Positions 1-9,900 of a stretch of 64,000 nt of DNA are shown here, in pieces (position 1 is the stretch's first letter; each line of letters opens with the position of its first letter). Position numbers and translations under genes: made by a program. The notes under the pieces were generated by a model. That model did no database searches. It was not told where the DNA came from and saw only the letters and a list, made by a program, of their open reading frames with translations. Where the stretch lies: assembly GCF_015999305.1 (NCBI RefSeq), contig NZ_JAEAGP010000001.1, positions 2,445,001 to 2,509,000 of the forward strand, written 5' to 3'. The stretch comes from Erythrobacter sp. YJ-T3-07. Its GTDB lineage: Bacteria > Pseudomonadota > Alphaproteobacteria > Sphingomonadales > Sphingomonadaceae.

Positions 1-1
1 C

Positions 2-184
2 GAACTTTGTGACGACTCCCGCATGCGCGCGCGGGGCTGGCTGAGCCTGTTTACCGGCGATCCCTACCGGCCCACTCCGCGCTTCCTGCTCAAGGCGCTG
101 CGCGAACACCCGTCGACCGTGCTCGCCCGCTGGCGCGATCTGCTGGTCTGGGCATGGCGCGCGCTTGCCTGGAGGGTCAAATGA
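2..184 (+). CDS. C-terminal end of a surface-polysaccharide locus gene (partial)
   Basis: An open frame enters from the left edge and ends in TGA, giving about 60 residues rich in Arg, Trp and Leu. The stop overlaps the start of the flippase gene as ATGA, so the two are almost certainly co-transcribed. The basic, amphipathic tail is compatible with the end of a glycosyltransferase or another polysaccharide enzyme, but no catalytic motif is in view. The family therefore cannot be named from this fragment, and only its place upstream of a polysaccharide exporter is informative. Confidence 0.6.
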   Translation, partial: ELCDDSRMRARGWLSLFTGDPYRPTPRFLLKALREHPSTVLARWRDLLVWAWRALAWRVK

Positions 185-1638
185 GCCTCGCCGATTCCGT
201 GCGGTCCGCAGTCGCCTGGCGCTCCGGCAGCCAGATCGTCGCGCAGATCATCACCTGGAGCGTCACGCTCGCGGTGGTGCGCATCCTCGATCCAGGCGAC
301 TACGGCCTGTTCGCGATGGGGCAGGTGATCATCACCTTCCTCTCGTTCCTCAACGGATACGGCTTTGCCAGCGCGCTGATCCAGCGCGAGACGATCGACC
401 GCCAGATGGTACGCCAGACATTCGGCATGCTGATCCTGGTGAACTTCGCGCTCGCCGCGATCCAGTTCGCGCTCGCCCCGGTGGTGGCCGACTATTACGG
501 CCAGCCGCTGGTCGAGAAGCTGCTCCACGTGCAGGTCCTGCTGTTCCTGTCCGTCCCCTTCGTTGCCATTCCCGAAGTGCTGCTGGTGCGCGAGCTCGAT
601 TTCAAGCGCCCGGCGGTGGTCAACATCATCGCCGCGCTGATCTCTGCGGGCACAGCGCTCACCTGCGCGCTCGCAGACCTTGGCGTATGGGCGCTGGTGT
701 GGGCACCGATCGCCCTGTTCTGGACCCGCGCGATCGGGCTGACCATCGCCGCCAAGAGCCTCGACTGGCCCAGCTTCGACTTTCGCGGGAGCAAGCACCT
801 CTTCACCTATGGGACGTGGGTGCTTGCGAGCCACTTCTGCTGGACCATCGCCACCCAGGCGGACATCTTCTTCGCGGGCAGCCGCCTCGATCCGCATGAT
901 GTCGGCCTGTATGCAGAGGCGATCTTCCTCGTCACGATCATCACCGCGCGGTTCATCCCGCCGCTGAACGACGTCGCCTTCCCCAGCTTCGCCCGGCTGC
1001 AATCGGACCGCGAAACGCTGGCCCGCGCCTTCCTGACCGCAGTGCGGCTGATCATGCTGGTGGTCAGCCCGATCTTCCTTGGCATGTATGCCTCGGCAGA
1101 GCCGCTGGTGCTGACCGCGTTCGGCCCCAAGTGGGGGGAGATGGCGCCGATCGTTGCCACGCTCGCGCTCGCGATGCCTGCCTTCACGGTCTACATCCTG
1201 TTTTCGCCCGCATTCAATGCGATCGACCGGCCGGACCTGTCCGCCAAATCGAGCGCGGTGGTCGCGGCGACCCTGATCACCGCGTTCCTGATCGGGCTGA
1301 GCAATGGCAGCATCGGCCTCGCCCGGGCATGGGTCTTCGCGAGTCCGCTGCTGCCGCTGGCCGCGCTGTTGATCGGCGGCCCCGCCCTGCGGATTCATGG
1401 ACGCGCGCTGCTGGGCGCAGTGACCCCCGGTCTGGGCGCGGCCTGCGGCATGGCGCTGGTGGTCAAGCTGGTCGCCAGCCTGCTCCCCGCGATGCCTGCG
1501 CCGATGGAACTGGCCGCGCTGGTGAGCACCGGCGGCCTCGCCTATCTCGCGCTGGTCTTCATCCTGCGGCGCGACATGCTGTTCGAGATCATCGATCTGG
1601 TCATCCGCCGCCGCGCCCCGCCGGTGCCCAGCGCCTGA
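181..1638 (+). CDS. Lipopolysaccharide/exopolysaccharide flippase (Wzx-like, MATE/MVF superfamily)
   Basis: This is a 485-residue polytopic inner-membrane protein expected to move lipid-linked oligosaccharide from the cytoplasmic to the periplasmic face. The sequence shows about twelve to fourteen hydrophobic helices. Near residues 30-60 it has the family-typical N-terminal pattern (VRILDPGDYGLFAMG) followed by FLSFLNGYGFASALIQ. Its length matches the polysaccharide_synt family. The ATG at 181 is chosen because it forms an ATGA overlap with the upstream stop; an in-frame ATG at 154 would overlap the upstream gene by about 30 bases. It is probably the last gene of a polysaccharide export cluster. 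The sugar substrate cannot be told from sequence. Confidence 0.88.
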   Translation: MSLADSVRSAVAWRSGSQIVAQIITWSVTLAVVRILDPGDYGLFAMGQVIITFLSFLNGYGFASALIQRETIDRQMVRQTFGMLILVNFALAAIQFALAPVVADYYGQPLVEKLLHVQVLLFLSVPFVAIPEVLLVRELDFKRPAVVNIIAALISAGTALTCALADLGVWALVWAPIALFWTRAIGLTIAAKSLDWPSFDFRGSKHLFTYGTWVLASHFCWTIATQADIFFAGSRLDPHDVGLYAEAIFLVTIITARFIPPLNDVAFPSFARLQSDRETLARAFLTAVRLIMLVVSPIFLGMYASAEPLVLTAFGPKWGEMAPIVATLALAMPAFTVYILFSPAFNAIDRPDLSAKSSAVVAATLITAFLIGLSNGSIGLARAWVFASPLLPLAALLIGGPALRIHGRALLGAVTPGLGAACGMALVVKLVASLLPAMPAPMELAALVSTGGLAYLALVFILRRDMLFEIIDLVIRRRAPPVPSA

Positions 1639-1715
1639 CAGAGTTCCGGCAAGGCGGCCGCAAAACCTGATCGCGCTTGTCTCGGGCGCGTGCGGTAACC
1701 ACATGGCGCCCAGCA

Positions 1716-3530
1716 ATGGGGCCCACCGACACCACACAATCCGACCAGCCAACCCCGGAAGGATGGCAGACGCTGCGGCGCTTCCTGCCCTATCTTTGGC
1801 CGGCGGACCGTACCGACCTGCGCATCCGCATCGTGCTTGCGCTGCTGCTGGTTCTGGTCGCCAAGGGCACCACGCTTGCCCTGCCCTACGCCTATCGCGC
1901 AGCGGTCGACGCGATGGAAACGCCCGCCAACACCGCGGCGATGGTCGCGATTTCCTTCGTGGTCGCCTACGCCGCCGGGCGCTTTGCCAGCGTCGCGTTC
2001 GACAATGTGCGCAACATGATCTTCGAACGGGTCGGGCAGGACGCCACTCGCCAGTTTGCCGAGGACGTGTTCCAGCGGCTCCACCAGCTCTCGCTGCGCT
2101 TCCACCTCTCGCGCCGCACCGGCGAGGTGACCAAGACGGTCGAGCGCGGGACCAAGAGCATCGACACGATGCTCTATTTCCTGCTGTTCAACATCGCGCC
2201 CACGGTGATCGAGCTGATCGCGGTGGCGGTGATCTTCTACCTCAATTTCGGGATCGGGCTGGTCATCGCGACCGCGGTGACCGTGATCGCCTATATCGCG
2301 GTGACGCAGATCATCACCGAGTGGCGGACCAAGCTGCGGCGCGAGATGAACGATCTCGACGGGCAGGCGCTGGCGCGCGCGGTGGACTCACTCCTGAACT
2401 ACGAGACCGTGAAGTACTTCGGGGCCGAGGGACGCGAGCATGAGCGCTATGCCAAGGCCGCGCGGCAATATTCCGAAGCCGCGATCAAGTCCGATGGTTC
2501 GCTCGGCCTCCTTAACATCGCGCAGGCCTTCATCATGAACCTGCTGATGGCGGGCGCGATGGGCTACACCGTATGGGGCTGGAGCAAAGGCGACCTGACC
2601 ACCGGCGATCTTGTGTTCGTGAACACCTACCTGACCCAGCTTTTCCGCCCGCTCGACATGCTCGGCTTCGTCTATCGCACGATCCGGCAAGGGCTCATCG
2701 ACATGGCGGCGATGTTCCGCCTGGTCGACGCCGATGTCGAGGTGGAGGACGTGCCCGGCGCGCCCGCGCTGCATATCGAGCGGCCGGGGATCGTTTTCGA
2801 GAATGTGCATTTCGGCTACGAGCCAGAGCGCAGCATCCTCCACGGCCTCGATTTCGAGATTGCCGCTGGCGAGACGGTCGCGCTGGTCGGCCCCTCCGGC
2901 GCTGGCAAGAGCACGATCGCGCGGCTGCTGTTCCGCTTCTACGACCCGCAGGCGGGCCGCATCCTGATCGACGGACAGGATATCACGCAGGTGACGCAGG
3001 AAAGCTTGCGCGCCGCGATCGGCATCGTCCCGCAGGACAGCGTGCTGTTCAACGACACGATCGGCTACAATATCGGTTATGGCCGCCCGCACGAGACCGG
3101 CCCGGCGGAAGAGGCCGCGATCCGCGAGGCCGCGCGCGGCGCTGCGATCCTGCCATTCATCGATTCACTGCCCGACGGTTTCGACACCGAGGTCGGCGAA
3201 CGCGGGCTCAAGCTTTCGGGCGGGGAGAAGCAGCGGGTGGCGATTGCGCGCACGCTGCTGAAAGATCCGCCGATCGTCATTCTGGACGAGGCGACCAGCG
3301 CGCTCGATTCACGGACCGAGCAGGAAATCCTCAAGACCCTGAAGAGCGTTGCGCGCGGACGGACCACGCTCGCCATCGCGCACCGCCTGTCGACCATCGC
3401 GGATTCGGACCGCATCCTGGTGCTGGACAACGGACGCCTTGCCGAACAGGGCCGTCACGCGGAGCTGCTCCGGCGTGACGGCCTCTATGCCGAAATGTGG
3501 GCGCGCCAGCAGGCCGACAGCGAGGCTTAG
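1716..3530 (+). CDS. atm1: Atm1/HMT1-type ABC half-transporter (glutathione-linked exporter)
   Basis: This is a 604-residue homodimeric ABC exporter half: six N-terminal membrane helices (about residues 35-310), then an ATPase domain with Walker A GPSGAGKST near residue 392, signature LSGGEKQR near 500 and Walker B VILDEATSALD near 525. The transmembrane part keeps blocks characteristic of bacterial Atm1 (GEVTK, ERGTKSIDTMLYF, LNYETVKYFGAE, NTYLTQLFRPLDMLG). From memory it closely resembles NaAtm1 of Novosphingobium aromaticivorans, which exports glutathione persulfide or metal-glutathione complexes. The start at 1716 matches the NaAtm1 N-terminus (a short acidic lead, then GWQTLRRFLPYLWP). 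An upstream in-frame TTG at 1677 is unlikely. It stands alone with no obvious partner. Confidence 0.93.
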   Translation: MGPTDTTQSDQPTPEGWQTLRRFLPYLWPADRTDLRIRIVLALLLVLVAKGTTLALPYAYRAAVDAMETPANTAAMVAISFVVAYAAGRFASVAFDNVRNMIFERVGQDATRQFAEDVFQRLHQLSLRFHLSRRTGEVTKTVERGTKSIDTMLYFLLFNIAPTVIELIAVAVIFYLNFGIGLVIATAVTVIAYIAVTQIITEWRTKLRREMNDLDGQALARAVDSLLNYETVKYFGAEGREHERYAKAARQYSEAAIKSDGSLGLLNIAQAFIMNLLMAGAMGYTVWGWSKGDLTTGDLVFVNTYLTQLFRPLDMLGFVYRTIRQGLIDMAAMFRLVDADVEVEDVPGAPALHIERPGIVFENVHFGYEPERSILHGLDFEIAAGETVALVGPSGAGKSTIARLLFRFYDPQAGRILIDGQDITQVTQESLRAAIGIVPQDSVLFNDTIGYNIGYGRPHETGPAEEAAIREAARGAAILPFIDSLPDGFDTEVGERGLKLSGGEKQRVAIARTLLKDPPIVILDEATSALDSRTEQEILKTLKSVARGRTTLAIAHRLSTIADSDRILVLDNGRLAEQGRHAELLRRDGLYAEMWARQQADSEA

Positions 3531-3543
3531 CGGGCCCGGAAGC

Positions 3544-6381
3544 TTACTCGCCGAGCCCGAAATCCGCAGCCGACAGGTCAAGCCCTTCAACCGGGATCAC
3601 TTCGACATCGGGGCGGATCGCGCGCAGGTCGTCGATGAACTCGGCCGCATTGCCGACGATGACAATGGTCGCCTGCGCCGGATCGACCAGCTCCCTCGCC
3701 GCCGCGCTCGCCTCTTCCGGCGACACCTCTGCCAGCCGCGCGGCATAGCGCGCCGCTTCGGCAGGCTCGATGCCCTGCTGCATCAGGCCCGCAACGATGC
3801 CGTTGAAGCCGCTGCTGCTTTCGAGCGAGCGGGAATAGTTGCCGCCCAGATAGAGCCGCCGCTTGTCGAGCAGTTCCTGCGCAAAGGGTTCGGTACCCAG
3901 ACGGGCGAACTCGTCGAGGAATATCTGCGCGACCTCGTCGGCGGATTCGTTCTTGGTCTGCGCGCTCGCCGTCAGCACGGAATCGTCGGCACGGTCACCG
4001 AAGCCCGAATAGGCGCCGTAGCTGAGCGAGCGCTTGGTCCGGATCTCCTCGAACAGACGCCCGCTCGACCCGCCGCCGAGCACCGCGTTGGCCAGATCCA
4101 GCGCGTAATAGCGCTCGTCATCGCGCGGGATCGCACGGACCGCCGCGACGACGGCGGCCTGCCCTGCCTCGGGCATGTCGATCACCACCGTGCGCACCGG
4201 CTGCGCGGTGCCCGCCGGATCGGCGACCGGCGTGGGCGCAGGCGCATCGACCTGCCAGTCCCCGAACAGCGTGTTCGCAAGCGCGGTCGCCTTCGCGGGC
4301 GCGATGCCACCGCTGACGATGATCTTGGTCTCTCCCGGGTGCCACCAGGTCTGCCGGTGGGCGAGCAGGTCTTCGCGGGTAATCGCGGCGAGACTGTCCG
4401 CCGTGCCGCCGGGCTGCGATCCGTAGGGCGCATCGCCATACATCACCAGCGTGGCGACCTTGCCCGCCAGATCGCCCGGATCCTTCATTTCGACCAGCAG
4501 ACCGTCGATCGCACGCTTGCGCTCCCGGTCCAGCTCTTCCTGCGGATATTGGGCGGAGCGCACGATATCGGCCAGCACTTCGCCCGCCGCCTCGAAATTG
4601 ACGACCGGCGCGGTCAGGCTGAAAAACGTGCCATCGCGCCCGGCGTTCGCGCCGAAGCTGGCGCCCAGGCTCTCCAGACGCGCGGCGATTTCCTGCGCGC
4701 TCATGTTCGCCGTGCCGTGATCGGCGAGCGAGGCGGCGAACTGGGCAACGCCCGCCTTGGCGCGCGTATCGGTCGACGCGCCGCCGGGGACCAGCACGGT
4801 CATCGTGGCGATCGGAACGTTTCCGGTCTGTGCGGCGACCACATCGATCCCGTTGGACAAGGTCTGCTCGACGATCTCGGGCGCGACCACCGTGGGCCGC
4901 GCCCCTGCTGCGGGCGGCGCCTGCCGCTCGCCTTCGGGAAGCACGGAGAGCGGCTCTCCAGTCGCGGCAGGGAGGCTGCGGAAGGTCGGCATCGGGACCG
5001 GGTTGGCATAGGCCGCCGGATTCTCCTCGCCCGCGACATAGCGCATGTCGACCCGCGCGTTCGACGCGAGCCACTTGGCCGCCGCCTGCTGGACATCTTC
5101 GGGCGTCACCGCGGCGATCGCTGCCAGCCGGTCATCGGCGGCGCGGGGGTTGCCAGTGGACACCAGCGCCTCGCCCAGTTCGAACGCCCGGCCCCGTGCA
5201 GTCTCGCGCCGGCGCAGCGAGTCCGCGAACAGCTCGCTCTTCGCTTCGGCCAGTTCGGCCGCGCTCACCGGCTGGGTGCGGATCTTCTCCAGCTCCGCCT
5301 TGAGCAACGCGTCGACCTCGTCGGCATCGGCTGTCGGATTGGTGATCGCGAAGCTGGCAACGTAGCCGCCCTCCTCGCTTTCCGAATAGAACATCGCGCT
5401 GTCGACCGCCTTGCCGGTGCGCACCAGCGCATCATACAGGCGACTGCTCTGGCCGCGCGCCATGATCGCGGTGAGCACGTCGAGCGCGGCGCTATCCGCA
5501 CTCCCCGAGCCCGGCGCCTTCCAGATCGACCCGGCGACCGGCAGCGGCACGTTGGGCGCGGTGGCGACGAAGCTGCGCGGCTCAGTCCGCGCGGGCTCGC
5601 GCGCGGTGATGGTCAGGTCGATCGGGTCCGCGCGGCGCGGGATGTCGCCGAAATACTCGTCGACCAGCGCGCGCAGCTTGGCCATGTCGAAATTGCCCGC
5701 GACGATCAGCGTGGCGGTATCCGGCCCGTAGAACGCCTGGTGGAAGGCACGCGCATCGTCGAGCGTCGCGGAATCGAGTTCCTCGATCGAGCCGATGCCC
5801 GGACGGCGCTGAGGCAGGACATCATAGGCGTTTTCCGCAATCACGAAGCGCTGCAGGCGGCCATAGGGCGGTGCGAGCACGCGCTGGCGCAGCTCTTCCT
5901 TCACCACCCCGCGCTCGGAATCGAACACCTCCTGGTCGATGACCGGCTTGAACATGCGTTCGCGGTGGGTCCACAGCATCGTTTCGAGATATTCCGCCGG
6001 GACCGTCTCGTAGTAGTTCGTCCGATCGGACCCGGTCGAGGCATTGCGTGTGCCGCCGACATCGGCGGTGAGGCCGTAGATCATGTTGTAGGGCATGTTC
6101 TCGGTCTTGCGGCTGAGAATATGCTCGAACAGATGCGCGAAGCCGCTGCGCCCTTCGGGATCGTGCTTCGATCCGACTTCGTACCACAGCGATGTGGTGA
6201 CAGTGGCGGTGCCGTCATCGGGAATCGCGATGACGCGCAATCCGTTGTCGAGCGTCCATTCGGTAAACTCGATCTCGGGCGCGGAGAGGCCCGGCTCCAG
6301 ATCCGGCGCGGCATCCTGCGCCAGCGCGGGCGTGGCAAGGGCAAGCGCGGCGGCGCCGACGGCGAGTGCGGATTTCAGCAT
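3544..6381 (-). CDS. Periplasmic M16 family zinc metallopeptidase (two-half, pitrilysin-like)
   Basis: This 945-residue exported protease has a Sec signal peptide (residues 1-21, cut after ALA). The inverted zinc motif HLFEH lies at residues 83-87, with the third ligand Glu at about 162 in the VVKEEL segment. The N-terminal half is therefore catalytic. The second half, from about residue 495, has the same fold signature (LSNGIDVV, VLVPGGAST) but no HxxEH, as is usual for the regulatory half of single-chain M16 peptidases. Members degrade peptides in the periplasm. It is convergent with the Atm1 gene (13 bases between stops) and divergent from the SulP gene, so it is probably monocistronic. 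Confidence 0.93.
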   Translation of the reverse strand: MLKSALAVGAAALALATPALAQDAAPDLEPGLSAPEIEFTEWTLDNGLRVIAIPDDGTATVTTSLWYEVGSKHDPEGRSGFAHLFEHILSRKTENMPYNMIYGLTADVGGTRNASTGSDRTNYYETVPAEYLETMLWTHRERMFKPVIDQEVFDSERGVVKEELRQRVLAPPYGRLQRFVIAENAYDVLPQRRPGIGSIEELDSATLDDARAFHQAFYGPDTATLIVAGNFDMAKLRALVDEYFGDIPRRADPIDLTITAREPARTEPRSFVATAPNVPLPVAGSIWKAPGSGSADSAALDVLTAIMARGQSSRLYDALVRTGKAVDSAMFYSESEEGGYVASFAITNPTADADEVDALLKAELEKIRTQPVSAAELAEAKSELFADSLRRRETARGRAFELGEALVSTGNPRAADDRLAAIAAVTPEDVQQAAAKWLASNARVDMRYVAGEENPAAYANPVPMPTFRSLPAATGEPLSVLPEGERQAPPAAGARPTVVAPEIVEQTLSNGIDVVAAQTGNVPIATMTVLVPGGASTDTRAKAGVAQFAASLADHGTANMSAQEIAARLESLGASFGANAGRDGTFFSLTAPVVNFEAAGEVLADIVRSAQYPQEELDRERKRAIDGLLVEMKDPGDLAGKVATLVMYGDAPYGSQPGGTADSLAAITREDLLAHRQTWWHPGETKIIVSGGIAPAKATALANTLFGDWQVDAPAPTPVADPAGTAQPVRTVVIDMPEAGQAAVVAAVRAIPRDDERYYALDLANAVLGGGSSGRLFEEIRTKRSLSYGAYSGFGDRADDSVLTASAQTKNESADEVAQIFLDEFARLGTEPFAQELLDKRRLYLGGNYSRSLESSSGFNGIVAGLMQQGIEPAEAARYAARLAEVSPEEASAAARELVDPAQATIVIVGNAAEFIDDLRAIRPDVEVIPVEGLDLSAADFGLGE

Positions 6382-6565
6382 GATGGTCCCCCAGAAAAGC
6401 TACGCGGGCGACTGAACCAGAGCGACCCGCTGCCCGCAAGGCCGCGCACCTGCCTATCGACCAACGCCTTGAGCAATCGGCGAAGTGCGCACGCCCCCGG
6501 GGTTGTGTTGCAGCGCAGCATGGTGCACGGGGCACGCGTTCCAGACAAAAATTGACGGATTTCCC

Positions 6566-8101
6566 ATGACGCCCAGCACCGGCGCGCACGCGCATGCCAG
6601 CACAGCAGCCCGATGGAAGCAGGAATGGTTCGGCAATGTCCGCGCCGATGTGCTGGCGGGCATCGTCGTCGCGCTGGCGCTGATCCCCGAGGCGATCGGC
6701 TTCTCGATCATCGCGGGCGTCGACCCGCGCGTCGGCCTCTATGCCTCGGTCGCGATCGCGATGGTGATCGCGTTCACCGGCGGGCGCCCCGGCATGATCT
6801 CCGCCGCGACCGCTGCGGTGGCGGTGGTGGTCGTACCGCTGGTGCGAGATCATGGGCCTGAGTACCTGTTCGCCGCGACGATCCTGATGGGTGTCTTCCA
6901 GGGAATCGCCGCGCTGCTCAGGCTCAACCTGCTGATGCAGTTCGTCAGCCGCAGCGTGATCACCGGCTTCGTCAACGCGCTCGCGATCCTGATCTTCATG
7001 GCGCAGCTGCCCCAGCTCGACCCCACGAACGAGGGCGTGAACTGGATCACCTACGCGATGGTCGCGGGTGGCCTCGCGATGATCTACCTCGTGCCCAAGC
7101 TGACCACCGCGATCCCCAGCCCGCTGGTTGCAATCATCGTGCTGACTTGCCTGTCGCTATGGCTCGGCTCGCCGGTCAACACCGTATCCGACATGGGCGA
7201 ACTGCCACAGGGCCTGCCGTTCTTCATGCTCCCGGACGTCCCGCTGACGTGGGAGACGCTGGTTATCATCGCGCCCTACTCGCTCACCATGGCGGCGGTC
7301 GGCCTGCTTGAAAGCCTGCTGACCGCGCAGATCGTCGACGACATGACGCACACGGGCAGCAACAAGCAGCGCGAGTGCGGGGGACAGGGGATCGCCAACA
7401 TCGTCGCCGCGCTATTCGGCGGAATGGGCGGCTGCGCGATGATCGGCCAGTCGGTCATCAACGTGACCAGCGGAGGGCGCGGACGCCTCTCGACCTTCGT
7501 CGCAGGCTTCGCGCTGCTCATCATGCTCGTCCTCCTCGGCGGGATCGTCGGCCAGGTGCCGATGCCCGCGCTGGTCGCGATCATGATCATGGTGAGTATC
7601 GGCACGTTCAGCTGGAACTCGATCCCCAACCTGCGCGTGCATCCGTGGCAGAGCTCGATGGTGATGTTCGTCACCGTCGCGGTGGTGGTCGCCACGCACA
7701 ACCTCGCCATCGGGGTTCTGGTGGGCGTGCTGCTGTCGGGCATCTTCTTCGTCCAGAAGGTGATGCACATGTTCGAGGTCACGCGCACGAAGGACGGCGA
7801 CACCGCCACCTACACCGCGCATGGCGAGATCTTCTTCGGCAGCGTCGCCCGGTTCGAGGCGGCGCTGGGGCCGGAAAGCCTCCAGCCCGACCCGGCGGAC
7901 CACGTGATCATCGACGTCACCCGCGCGCACTTCTGGGACATTTCCGCCATCGGCGCGCTCGACAAGGTGGTCGAACGGATGCGGATGCACGGGCGCAGCG
8001 TGCAGGTGGTGGGGCTGAACGAAGCCAGCGCGGACCTGGTCGACCGCCACGGCGCGACCGACCGCACGGGCGTGGAGATCGGCCTCGCCCCGCACCCGTA
8101 G
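6566..8101 (+). CDS. SulP family inorganic anion transporter with STAS domain
   Basis: This is a 511-residue inner-membrane carrier. It has the SulP core with about 12-14 helices (residues 20-410, including [21 protein letters not shown] and the [12 protein letters not shown] region) and a C-terminal STAS domain (about 430-505, with the [17 protein letters not shown] block). SulP proteins move sulfate, bicarbonate or C4-dicarboxylates with proton or sodium. The residue pattern does not fix the substrate here, and no carbonic anhydrase or sulfate-assimilation gene lies next to it. The ATG at 6566 is preferred because it follows a gap of 184 bases from the divergent peptidase and gives the usual short polar N-terminus. 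Confidence 0.92.
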   Translation: MTPSTGAHAHASTAARWKQEWFGNVRADVLAGIVVALALIPEAIGFSIIAGVDPRVGLYASVAIAMVIAFTGGRPGMISAATAAVAVVVVPLVRDHGPEYLFAATILMGVFQGIAALLRLNLLMQFVSRSVITGFVNALAILIFMAQLPQLDPTNEGVNWITYAMVAGGLAMIYLVPKLTTAIPSPLVAIIVLTCLSLWLGSPVNTVSDMGELPQGLPFFMLPDVPLTWETLVIIAPYSLTMAAVGLLESLLTAQIVDDMTHTGSNKQRECGGQGIANIVAALFGGMGGCAMIGQSVINVTSGGRGRLSTFVAGFALLIMLVLLGGIVGQVPMPALVAIMIMVSIGTFSWNSIPNLRVHPWQSSMVMFVTVAVVVATHNLAIGVLVGVLLSGIFFVQKVMHMFEVTRTKDGDTATYTAHGEIFFGSVARFEAALGPESLQPDPADHVIIDVTRAHFWDISAIGALDKVVERMRMHGRSVQVVGLNEASADLVDRHGATDRTGVEIGLAPHP

Positions 8102-8118
8102 GGCGTAGGGCGTAGGGC
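8098..8118 (+). repeat. Three tandem copies of GTAGGGC
   Basis: Three exact 7-bp units overlap the stop codon (TAG) of the SulP gene and fill the gap to the convergent MFS gene. It is probably a slippage product. It forms no clear terminator hairpin by itself, although the following GGCGCAAGGCGCC can fold. Confidence 0.7.
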
Positions 8119-8131
8119 GCAAGGCGCCGGA

Positions 8132-9334
8132 TCAGCCGGTCGGCTGGTCCCGGTCGCCGTACAGCCGGTACGCCACGTAGGAGAGCATCGCGAGGCAGGC
8201 GCAGCTGGCGAGGATCGCCAGCGAGGTGCCTGCCCAGCCGAACGCGTCGAACAGCGATGTTCCCGCAATGCTGCCGATGCTGCCGCCGATGAACATCATC
8301 ACGATATAGATCGTGGTCAGCCGGGTACGCAGCGCAGGCTCCTGCGACAGGAAGGTCATCCGGCTGGTCACGTCGATCGCCGGGCCGACGATATTGCCGA
8401 TCAGGATCGGGATCATCAGCAGCCACAGGCTCCCGCCGAAGGGCCACAGCAGCGAAATGCCCAGCATCTGCACAATGGCGAAGCGAACGCGCGCCTTGCG
8501 CGGCCCGATCCGGTCCGCCAGCCGGCCCCAGTAGGGGGTGGAGAACACGCTGATCGCCGCGAACCCGGCAAGATAGCCGACCACATCGGTGCCGTAGCCC
8601 ATGTTCGGTGCCGTCAGGTGCAGGGCCAGCCCCAGCCACAGCGCGATGAACTGGCCGAAGCCGATCCCCTGGATCGCCCCCGACAGCAATATTTCGCGCC
8701 GCTCGCGCGCCAGTGCGAGGAGCGAGGCGACCAGCCCGAGATAGGACAACCGGCTGGCATCCTTGTCGCGCACGCCCTTTTCCATGATCGTGGGCAGCGC
8801 GAGCGTGATCGCGATCATCAGGCCGCTCGCGATCCAGTAAACCGCGCGCCATCCCCAGTACTCGGCGACAACCCCTGCCCCGACACGCGCGACCAGGATG
8901 CCGAAGATCACGCCTGCGGTCAGGATCGCGGTGACATGACCCAGCCGCTCGGGCGCGACGCGCTTGGATGCGTAGGCGGGCAGCAGGTACGGCGCGATGG
9001 TGAAGAAGCCGAGCAGGGTCGAGCCCGCGGTAAAGGTGACGAAGCTCTGCGCCAGCGTCATGCCGATCAGCCCGACGCACTGGCCGATGGTGAACAGGAT
9101 GGTCAGCGTGCGGTTGGAAAAGCGGTCGCCCAGCGGCAGCAGCAGCAGGATGCCGAGCGCCAGCGCCAGCTGGTTGAGCGCGGGCACCAGCCCGATCTCG
9201 GCATGGCCGACCCCGAAATGATCCGCCACATCGCCGATGATCGGGTGGATGTAATAGGCATTGGCAGTCACCACCGCCGCCGCAACGGCGAGCCAGTATT
9301 CCTGCGCGGTGGTGAGGCGGGTGGGTTCGTTCAT
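8132..9334 (-). CDS. Major facilitator superfamily (MFS) transporter
   Basis: This is a 400-residue carrier with twelve predicted helices and MFS signature loops: the loop after helix 2 reads PLGDRFSNR, and a related loop lies in the second half (GRLADRIGPRKAR). The overall pattern fits the drug/metabolite efflux branch of MFS, but the substrate is unknown. The ATG at 9334 is chosen because GGAAGG lies about eight bases upstream; an in-frame ATG at 9376 lacks such a site. It is convergent with the SulP gene and has no partner gene or nearby regulator. Confidence 0.87.
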   Translation of the reverse strand: MNEPTRLTTAQEYWLAVAAAVVTANAYYIHPIIGDVADHFGVGHAEIGLVPALNQLALALGILLLLPLGDRFSNRTLTILFTIGQCVGLIGMTLAQSFVTFTAGSTLLGFFTIAPYLLPAYASKRVAPERLGHVTAILTAGVIFGILVARVGAGVVAEYWGWRAVYWIASGLMIAITLALPTIMEKGVRDKDASRLSYLGLVASLLALARERREILLSGAIQGIGFGQFIALWLGLALHLTAPNMGYGTDVVGYLAGFAAISVFSTPYWGRLADRIGPRKARVRFAIVQMLGISLLWPFGGSLWLLMIPILIGNIVGPAIDVTSRMTFLSQEPALRTRLTTIYIVMMFIGGSIGSIAGTSLFDAFGWAGTSLAILASCACLAMLSYVAYRLYGDRDQPTG

Positions 9335-9541
9335 GCGCGCGCCTTCCGGAGTGAAACAGGTGCGGTCAAGCGACAAGCGTACAAACGCACCCTAACCGGA
9401 GGACAAATGGCCTCGCCTGACACATGGCTAATGCCCGGACACCAATTGGGTAAGAACCACGATAAGTGCGTCCCCTCAATTGTTGTCCCGACTCACCGCG
9501 GGCACTCTCGCCCCGTGGGGTCGTCAAATGGGAGACTGAAT

Positions 9542-9832
9542 ATGAGGAACAGGTCGTATCTGCTGGCAGGGGTTATTCCCGCACTGATGATGACAGCTCC
9601 GGCCAACAGCCAGAACTACGATATTCATCGCTTCTGCATGGCGACTGCCGAATATGAGTGCCTCGACTGGCAGGCGATGGGATATTCCGATTTCGCGAGC
9701 TGCGGAAACGCCCGCTACGATCAGTGCGTGCAGGACGCGGGCTGGCCCGGCGGCGGCGGTCCCGTTTTCGGTCCGGGTTACGACCCGATCTGTATCGTGC
9801 CCGGCAAGATCGGCACCGGGGAATATTGCTGA
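9542..9832 (+). CDS. Small secreted cysteine-rich protein (unknown function)
   Basis: This encodes 96 residues with a signal peptide (about 1-23, MRNRSY then a hydrophobic core ending APANSQ). The mature part of about 73 residues contains six cysteines, so up to three disulfides could form in the periplasm or outside. A ribosome binding site GGGAG lies eight bases before the ATG. The chain is acidic and rich in Gly, Pro and Tyr (GWPGGGGPVFGPGYDP). I recognise no family. It stands alone between convergent or divergent housekeeping genes. The signal peptide, good ribosome site and even cysteine count make a real gene likely. Confidence 0.68.
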   Translation: MRNRSYLLAGVIPALMMTAPANSQNYDIHRFCMATAEYECLDWQAMGYSDFASCGNARYDQCVQDAGWPGGGGPVFGPGYDPICIVPGKIGTGEYC

Positions 9833-9847
9833 CCCGACGAAACAATG

Positions 9848-9879
9848 CGGCGCCGCGGCCTTTCGAGGCGGCGGCGCCG
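9848..9879. terminator. GC hairpin between convergent genes
   Basis: CGGCGCCGC (9848-9856) pairs with GCGGCGCCG (9871-9879) around a 14-base loop. It sits between the stops of the secreted-protein gene and hslU, where a bidirectional terminator would be expected. There is no clear U-tract on either strand, so an intrinsic terminator is only possible. Confidence 0.35.
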
Positions 9880-9900
9880 GTTCCGTAAGCGGGATCGCGC

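Noticed and set aside
3349..6555. Open frame of 1068 codons on the plus strand
   Set aside because: It lies opposite the M16 peptidase, which has a signal peptide and zinc motif. The Arg/Asp-rich translation without domains is typical of an antisense shadow in GC-rich DNA.
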